A DNA stretch of 16,585 bases from Puniceicoccales bacterium (GTDB lineage Bacteria > Verrucomicrobiota > Verrucomicrobiia > Opitutales > UBA953), in the NCBI GenBank assembly GCA_031289285.1, contig JAITPT010000226.1, positions 1 through 16,585 on the forward strand, in the 5' to 3' direction. Positions 15,698 through 16,585 of the stretch are shown here, piece by piece. The translations under genes were made by a program, and so were the position numbers. Below the pieces are notes generated by a model. It did not search any database. It was not told the DNA's origin and was given only the letters and a program-made list of their open reading frames with translations. Every line of letters begins with the position of its first letter. Position 1 is the first letter of the stretch.

Positions 15698-16026
15698 GTC
15701 AAGAGAAAATTTAGTCTGTCTAAATAATCCGCTCCCCCCCCCATGACATGGGCGAAAGTATCGTGGTTGGTGGTTGGAGGATGATTGTTTCCAATTCCGC
15801 GAGTAGCGCTATCCTTCCATTGTCCATGCCCCTTCCCAAGCACGTCAAGCAAAAGTTTTAGTCTGTCTAAATAATCCGCTCCTCCCCCCTGACATGGGTG
15901 AAAGTATTGTGGTCGGTGGTTGGAGGATGATTGTCTCCAGTTCTGAGAGCAAAGCTGTCCTTTCATTGCGCATGTCACCTCCCCAAGCACGTCAAACAAA
16001 AGTTTTAGTCTGGTTAAATAATCCGG
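15698..16026. repeat. 147-bp tandem repeat, about 2.3 copies
   Basis: The anchor TTAGTCTG occurs at 15711, 15858 and 16005, exactly 147 bp apart. Each full unit includes AATAATCCGCTCC with a C-run, GACATGGG, GGTGGTTGGAGGATGATTGT and CCCAAGCACGTCAA. The third copy is truncated after about 22 nt. Copies one and two are roughly 80-85% alike by eye and differ by compensating single-base indels. Each unit starts with a small hairpin, TTTAG-TCTGT-CTAAA, whose third copy has a T replacing C, giving a G-U pair. No spacer or protein explains it. Confidence 0.9.
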
Positions 16027-16150
16027 CAAATGGAAGTCGGAATAGAAACATTGTGGAACGTATTGCTACAGACGAGGTTTGAGTATTTACGAAGACGCGT
16101 CACAAATCAGCGTTTGCAAGCCGAAAGGCACCTGCCAGCACACACCTGCC

Positions 16151-16366
16151 TTAGGCCAGCCAACGCCACGCGGGGACGGCTTCGATTTTTTCGCCCTCGA
16201 AAACGCCAGCGTCGGCTTGGTCGAGCGTTAGCACAAAAGCGTTGGCGACACCGCTCCGAACCTTTGCCGCCAAGAGGCCACGCGCCTCGCGGGGGAAGTT
16301 TTGGTTCCTCGCTACTTTGAGTGGAAGCTCGGACGCCTCCAGCCCCGCATGGGGCGAGATGTGCAT
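16151..16366 (-). other. Unrecognised open frame, possible gene remnant or repeat
   Basis: A 71-codon frame ends at 16151 with AGVFEGEKIEAVPAWRWLA. Its composition is protein-like, but I do not recognise the family. The same frame is open without a stop up to the right edge of the window, and its first codons lie in the CCCC-GCAT-GGGG repeat. That suggests either a 3' remnant interrupted by repeats or a multicopy intergenic sequence. Nothing else is seen in 16027-16340 or 16439-16585. Confidence 0.2.
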
Positions 16367-16438
16367 AACCTGAGGTGTAGCGCAGCGAAACCTCCGGTCA
16401 GCTGCCCACCCGCAACAAAGCCCCGCATGGGGCGAGAT
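16341..16438. repeat. Paired CCCC-GCAT-GGGG hairpin repeat with a linking hairpin
   Basis: AGCCCCGCATGGGGCGAGAT occurs at 16341-16360 and again, identically, at 16419-16438, 78 bp apart. Each copy contains a CCCC-GCAT-GGGG hairpin. Between them, ACCTGAGGT (16368-16376) pairs with ACCTCCGGT (16390-16398) with one mismatch. The pattern looks like a multicopy intergenic REP element. Confidence 0.75.
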
Positions 16439-16585
16439 TATCGGATTACCAGATGCTGGTGGTGTGTATTCCGTTGTAATTTCGTAGAGGGCGCGTGGTG
16501 GGTAACTGCACGGGAAAGTTGCACGAACCGCAGCGAAGTCAAGTAATAAAATGGCTGCCTTTTAATTCGCAAACAATAAATGGGC

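Noticed and set aside
15698..16026. CRISPR array
   Set aside because: Units are 147 bp with no unique spacers, and no cas genes are present.
15331..16029. 232-codon minus-strand frame containing 49-residue repeats (ADYLDRLKLLLDVLG type)
   Set aside because: The repetition only reflects the 147-bp DNA repeat (147 = 49 codons). Between copies the indels shift the frame and the middle residues differ far more than the DNA, so there is no sign of protein-level selection. It also overlaps the tsaB start.
16151..16260. Toxin-like PIN domain C-terminus (VLTLDQAD segment)
   Set aside because: Resemblance is limited to a few residues; the catalytic acidic residues cannot be traced upstream.

Overview
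The window is GC-rich and bacterial, and looks like a Verrucomicrobiota chromosome, most likely Opitutaceae. That placement is inferred from three things: a very long outer-membrane autotransporter built of autotransporter-associated beta-strand repeats, a YbeY with a variant metal site, and REP-like intergenic hairpins of a kind common in that group. No marker here fixes the genus. Few start codons have a clear Shine-Dalgarno sequence.

Layout. 1-325 has no convincing gene. 326-3255 (+) is a two-gene operon: pgpH, a membrane 7TM-HD cyclic-di-AMP phosphodiesterase, followed by ybeY, an RNA-maturation endoribonuclease. 3256-3724 is a convergent intergenic region with a G-quadruplex-like stretch, a duplicated 74-bp element and a likely terminator. 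3725-5854 (-) is a compact translation operon in the order rpmH, rnpA, then one long reading frame that joins YidD to MiaA with no stop between them. 5855-6030 is the divergent promoter region. 6031-14556 (+) encodes a 2841-residue autotransporter, which takes up half the window. 14557-14759 holds an inverted repeat at the stop codon and a REP-like element. 14760-15494 (-) is tsaB. 15495-16585 is mostly repeats: a C/A-rich hexamer tract, a 147-bp tandem repeat of about 2.3 copies, and two copies of a CCCC-GCAT-GGGG hairpin.

How it fits together. Almost everything except the autotransporter concerns RNA maturation and translation: L34 (ribosome), RnpA (tRNA 5' processing), YbeY (rRNA processing), MiaA and TsaB (both modify A37 of tRNAs, by isopentenylation and threonylcarbamoylation respectively), and YidD (membrane-protein insertion). 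PgpH links the block to cyclic-di-AMP signalling.

The main surprise is the YidD-MiaA reading frame. It carries three separate low-complexity tracts: poly-Gly, a Tyr-rich 9-bp repeat, and a Ser/Gly 12-bp minisatellite that interrupts the MiaA fold. Short tandem repeats also occur in the pgpH tail and upstream of tsaB, so repeat expansion seems to be a general habit of this genome.
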